A stretch of 36,384 nt of DNA, from contig CALVAE010000048.1 in the NCBI GenBank assembly GCA_944325465.1, positions 1-36,384 on the forward strand. Reading direction: 5' to 3'. This DNA comes from an uncultured Bacteroidales bacterium. GTDB taxonomy: Bacteria > Bacteroidota > Bacteroidia > Bacteroidales > UBA932. Shown one piece after another: positions 33,991 to 36,384 of this stretch. Numbering within the stretch: the first letter of the stretch is position 1; every line of letters begins with the position of its first letter. A model generated the notes under the pieces. That model made no database searches and had not been told where the DNA came from. It saw nothing but the letters and a program-made list of their open reading frames with translations. The position numbers and the translations under genes are program-made.

Positions 33991-34037
33991 CTGACGCTGC
34001 ATTACGGAACCGTTGTCCGGACAATGCAGACCGTCAG
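33991..34037. terminator. Hairpin between the convergent rlmD and transporter genes
   Basis: CTGACG-CTGCATT (33991-34003) pairs with AATGCAG and CGTCAG (34023-34029 and 34032-34037) with a 2-base bulge and a 19-base loop. It overlaps the transporter stop codon (34034-34036). No T-run follows on either strand, so termination strength is uncertain. Confidence 0.45.
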
Positions 34038-35878
34038 AAAGGGAATATGAGAGGAAGGACGAAGACCATCACCAGCCCCATTATAAGTTGCAGCGGAAGA
34101 CCTACCTTCACGTAATCGCTGAACCTGTATTCCCCCGCACTCATTACCAGAGCATTCGGTGGCGTGGAGAAAGGAGAGGCGAAGCACATGCTTGCCGATA
34201 CGGCAACCGCAAACATAAACGGATACGGACTTACTCCCATACTCACGGCGGCACTCATCGCGACAGGGGTGAAAAGCACTGCCGTAGCGGTATTGCTGAG
34301 GAACATCGTCACAAGGGATGTCGCGAAATAAATAATCGCCAGCAGGCCGCGCGGCCCCACGTCGCCGAAACCTTCAAGAAGGAAGGAGGATATGGCCGAA
34401 GTTATGCCTGTCTTGTCAAAGGCGACTGACATCGGTATCATTGAAGCAATCAGGACCACGCTGCTCCAGTTGATGCTGGAATATGCTTCCTCCATGTTGC
34501 GAAGACATCCTGTAACTACCATCAGCACCGCTGCAAGCAGTACGGCGGCAACGGAAGGAATCACGTCCAGAACCATCACGACAACCATTGCAAGCATGAT
34601 AAAGGCTGCAAGAGGGGCCTTGCTGTCCAGGGTGACCTTCGCCATCCTCTTCCCAGGCTGTCCTACAAGCACGAAATCATCCGTAAAATCATCGAGTGCC
34701 GTGATGTTCTTCCAGGTTCCCTGGATAAGCAGAGCATCTCCGGAATGAAGCCTGGCATCCTTTATGTCATCCATGTTATATTCTCCCGACCTCTTGATGC
34801 CAAGGACATTGACTCCGTAATGTTCCCTGAACCTGCTGTCTGCGACTGAATGGTTGATCAGATGCGACCCCGGTATTATATAGAGTTCGGCATACCCGGT
34901 CTCTACCGTAGTCGCCTCCGTATTCAGATCTATCCTGTCAAATCCGAGGGACTTCTCCTGCACGAATCTCGAAGCATTCTCCTCTGTCCCGTACATAATA
35001 AGCGTATCTCCGGCCCTGATCACGCTTTCAGGACCTGCAACCTCTTCCGTAGTCACCCTGCTGAACCTTTTATGAGGCCGATGAATTATCCTTCCGACAC
35101 TCAGGTCATATTCCGCCCCAATCCTGAGTTCGTGCAGTGTATGGCCGACAAGAGAGGAACCATCCGGAACACTGACCTTAAAACTCTGATGCGCCAGATT
35201 GTACTCCTTGACAATCTCCGCTGCCGTACGCACTTTCCTTCCGCCTTTCTCCTTACTGCCGGCATTCCGTGGCTCCAGCAGGCGGCTCAGGAAAAACAGC
35301 ACCGCCACACCGACAATGACCGCCACAGCCCCTACAGGAGCGAAAGAGAAGAACCCCAAAGGCTCAAGCCCTTCTGCCACAATGGCATCCTGAATCACAA
35401 GGTTGGGAGGCGTACTGATCAGAGTGAAAAGCCCCATGCTGCTCGCAAAGGCCATTGGCATCAGATATCTCCTTGCGCTGATCCCCGAATCCGCAGCCAT
35501 ACTCATCACGATAGGCATCATGACGGCGACAGTGCCCGTATTGCTTACGAACGCCCCTACTGCCGATGTGACGAGCATGACAAGCAGGAAAAGGACATTC
35601 TCGTTCTTTCCCCCAGCCTTTAGTATCCTGCCGCCGATCATTTTGGCAAGGCCGGTCCTGAAAATGCCGGCGCCGACCACAAAAAGCCCCACCATCATGA
35701 CGACGACAGTGCTGGAAAATCCTGAAAGCGCCTCCGCCGGAGTCAGCACACCGGTCAGCAACAGCGCAAGAAGGGATCCGAGGGCTACAATGTCCGAACG
35801 TATCCTGCCGCTGACAAACAAAATACAGGAAAGGACGAGAACGGCGAGGGTAATCGCAGAAGGAGACAATATTGACAT
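34034..35878 (-). CDS. SLC13/DASS family transporter with central RCK_C (TrkA-C) domains
   Basis: The 614-residue membrane protein has two transport halves. Each has the SNT sodium/substrate motif (FVSNTGTVAVMMP, residues 112-114; FLSNTATAVLFTPV, 528-530) and the STPPN loop (155-159 and 571-575). Between them, residues about 230-400 form a soluble insert with two RCK_C domains: SFKVSVPDGSSLVGHTLHEL to DTLIMYGTE, and AELYIIPGSHLINHSVADSR to DALLIQGT. DASS carriers import dicarboxylates, citrate or sulfate with sodium; RCK_C insertion is typical of a SLC13 permease subgroup and may sense a ligand. The neighbouring malic enzyme is consistent with dicarboxylate use, but that is inference. It is divergent from the HdrC-like gene. 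Confidence 0.93.
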   Translation of the reverse strand: MSILSPSAITLAVLVLSCILFVSGRIRSDIVALGSLLALLLTGVLTPAEALSGFSSTVVVMMVGLFVVGAGIFRTGLAKMIGGRILKAGGKNENVLFLLVMLVTSAVGAFVSNTGTVAVMMPIVMSMAADSGISARRYLMPMAFASSMGLFTLISTPPNLVIQDAIVAEGLEPLGFFSFAPVGAVAVIVGVAVLFFLSRLLEPRNAGSKEKGGRKVRTAAEIVKEYNLAHQSFKVSVPDGSSLVGHTLHELRIGAEYDLSVGRIIHRPHKRFSRVTTEEVAGPESVIRAGDTLIMYGTEENASRFVQEKSLGFDRIDLNTEATTVETGYAELYIIPGSHLINHSVADSRFREHYGVNVLGIKRSGEYNMDDIKDARLHSGDALLIQGTWKNITALDDFTDDFVLVGQPGKRMAKVTLDSKAPLAAFIMLAMVVVMVLDVIPSVAAVLLAAVLMVVTGCLRNMEEAYSSINWSSVVLIASMIPMSVAFDKTGITSAISSFLLEGFGDVGPRGLLAIIYFATSLVTMFLSNTATAVLFTPVAMSAAVSMGVSPYPFMFAVAVSASMCFASPFSTPPNALVMSAGEYRFSDYVKVGLPLQLIMGLVMVFVLPLIFPF

Positions 35879-35891
35879 AGGATTTATGTTT

Positions 35892-35925
35892 TTTGCAAAA
35901 ATAACATTAAAATTTTATAACTTTG
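35892..35925 (+). promoter_or_regulatory. Promoter of the HdrC-like gene
   Basis: TTTG at 35892-35895, a 22-base spacer and TAACTTTG at 35918-35925 fit the consensus, with the ATG at 35945. The -33 lies inside the palindrome TTTTGCAAAA (35891-35900). Confidence 0.65.
35896..35903 (-). promoter_or_regulatory. Candidate -7 element of the SLC13 transporter gene
   Basis: The minus strand reads TATTTTTG (TAnnTTTG), 18 bases upstream of the start at 35878. It abuts the -33 of the divergent gene, so the two promoters overlap. No clear -33 is seen for this one. Confidence 0.42.
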
Positions 35926-35944
35926 CATAGTTTTGACTATACGT

Positions 35945-36384
35945 ATGGGTAAACTTTTTGACGAACTCAGCAAGGATTACAGGGTCAAGGAAGGGCTCAA
36001 GACCTGCATCAACTGCGGCACCTGCACGGCTATCTGTCCGGCCGCCGAATTCTACAGGTATGACCCGCGGAAGATAGTAGACATAGTCCAGAGCAAAGAT
36101 GATGAAGAAATCGAGAAACTCCTGAAGAGCGACTCTATATGGTATTGCGGAGAGTGTATGTCATGCGTGACAAGGTGTCCTCGCAAGAACGGCCCGGGAC
36201 TGGTGATCATGGCATTGAGAAACCTTTCGGCGAAACTGGGATATTTCGTGTATTCCGAAAAGGGACGCCAGTTATACCCTCTGACCAGGATGCTCACAGG
36301 AAATATTCTCAACTACGGCTACTGTGTCTACCCGGAAACTTTCAGATGGGAAGACCACGTGGAATCAGGACCTGTCTGGAAATG
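35945..36384 (+). CDS. HdrC-like 4Fe-4S dicluster protein, N-terminal part (3' truncated by window edge)
   Basis: The frame starts at ATG 35945 and stays open to the window edge, giving 146 codons. Two cluster-binding motifs are visible: CINCGTCTAICP (first Cys at residue 21) and CGECMSCVTRCP (about residues 76-87), each CxxCxxCxxxCP. This is the layout of HdrC (heterodisulfide reductase subunit C) and of the small electron-transfer subunits found in HdrABC-like complexes of bacteria. These complexes move electrons between ferredoxin, flavins or thiols. Partner genes (hdrB, hdrA) are expected just beyond the edge. It has its own promoter, which overlaps the divergent transporter promoter. Calling it HdrC rather than another ferredoxin-type subunit is moderately confident. 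Confidence 0.82.
   Translation, partial: MGKLFDELSKDYRVKEGLKTCINCGTCTAICPAAEFYRYDPRKIVDIVQSKDDEEIEKLLKSDSIWYCGECMSCVTRCPRKNGPGLVIMALRNLSAKLGYFVYSEKGRQLYPLTRMLTGNILNYGYCVYPETFRWEDHVESGPVWK

Overview
The window reads as a chromosomal stretch of a Bacteroidales-type bacterium (phylum Bacteroidota). Three kinds of evidence point there. Several intergenic gaps carry the Bacteroidota promoter pair (-33 TTTG/TTG and -7 TAnnTTTG, about 19-22 bases apart). Several products are families largely confined to or typical of the phylum (TamL-type Omp85 lipoprotein, DUF5723 outer membrane protein, DUF3467, GIN/DUF2807 domain protein, short arginine decarboxylase). Starts show little Shine-Dalgarno signal. 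The genus cannot be settled by eye. Codon use looks even across the window, and I see no rRNA, tRNA, CRISPR array, prophage or intact insertion sequence.

Layout. 1-621: C-terminal part of an Rpn/PD-(D/E)XK nuclease-transposase family protein, the only mobile-type gene. 861-2584 (minus): exported nitroreductase lipoprotein and exported endonuclease/exonuclease/phosphatase-fold protein. 2788-4373 (plus): DUF3467 protein, KdsC-type phosphatase, Maf pyrophosphatase. 4374-4603: intergenic gap with a short nitroreductase-like remnant and an operator-like palindrome on the valS promoter. 4604-12443 (plus): closely spaced genes valS, hotdog thioesterase, tatA, ABC-F ATPase, rlmB-type methyltransferase, DUF2807 protein, M19 dipeptidase. 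12447-17577 (minus): arginine decarboxylase, SpoU methyltransferase and a large receiver/PEP-synthase-like fusion, probably one transcript. 17745-19931: tamL. 20022-21325: three overlapping or closely spaced small membrane proteins (zinc ribbon-TM2, zinc ribbon-CD225, DUF2752). 21334-22653 (minus): rarA. 22764-26492 (plus): pyruvate kinase, an exported barrel-like protein, a flavodiiron protein. 26518-29823 (minus): beta-rich lipoprotein and DUF5723 barrel. 30014-31013: two small proteins of unknown function. 31100-32371 (minus): single-domain malic enzyme. 32571-33974: RlmD-type methyltransferase. 34034-35878 (minus): SLC13/DASS transporter with RCK_C domains. 35945-end: start of an HdrC-like Fe-S protein, cut by the window edge.

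Most of the window is housekeeping: translation and RNA modification (ValRS, three methyltransferases, ABC-F), envelope building (KdsC, TamL, TatA, barrels, lipoproteins), central C3/C4 metabolism (pyruvate kinase, malic enzyme, dicarboxylate-type transporter, HdrC-like redox protein) and oxygen/NO protection (flavodiiron protein). I did not find a clear new defence or mobile system. The least explained and most interesting elements are: the dual-receiver/PEP-binding fusion lacking a phosphohistidine domain, linked to arginine decarboxylase; the TM2-CD225-DUF2752 triplet; the lipoprotein-DUF5723 pair; the nitroreductase remnant beside maf; a possible frameshift at the end of kdsC; and regulatory hairpins embedded in coding sequence.
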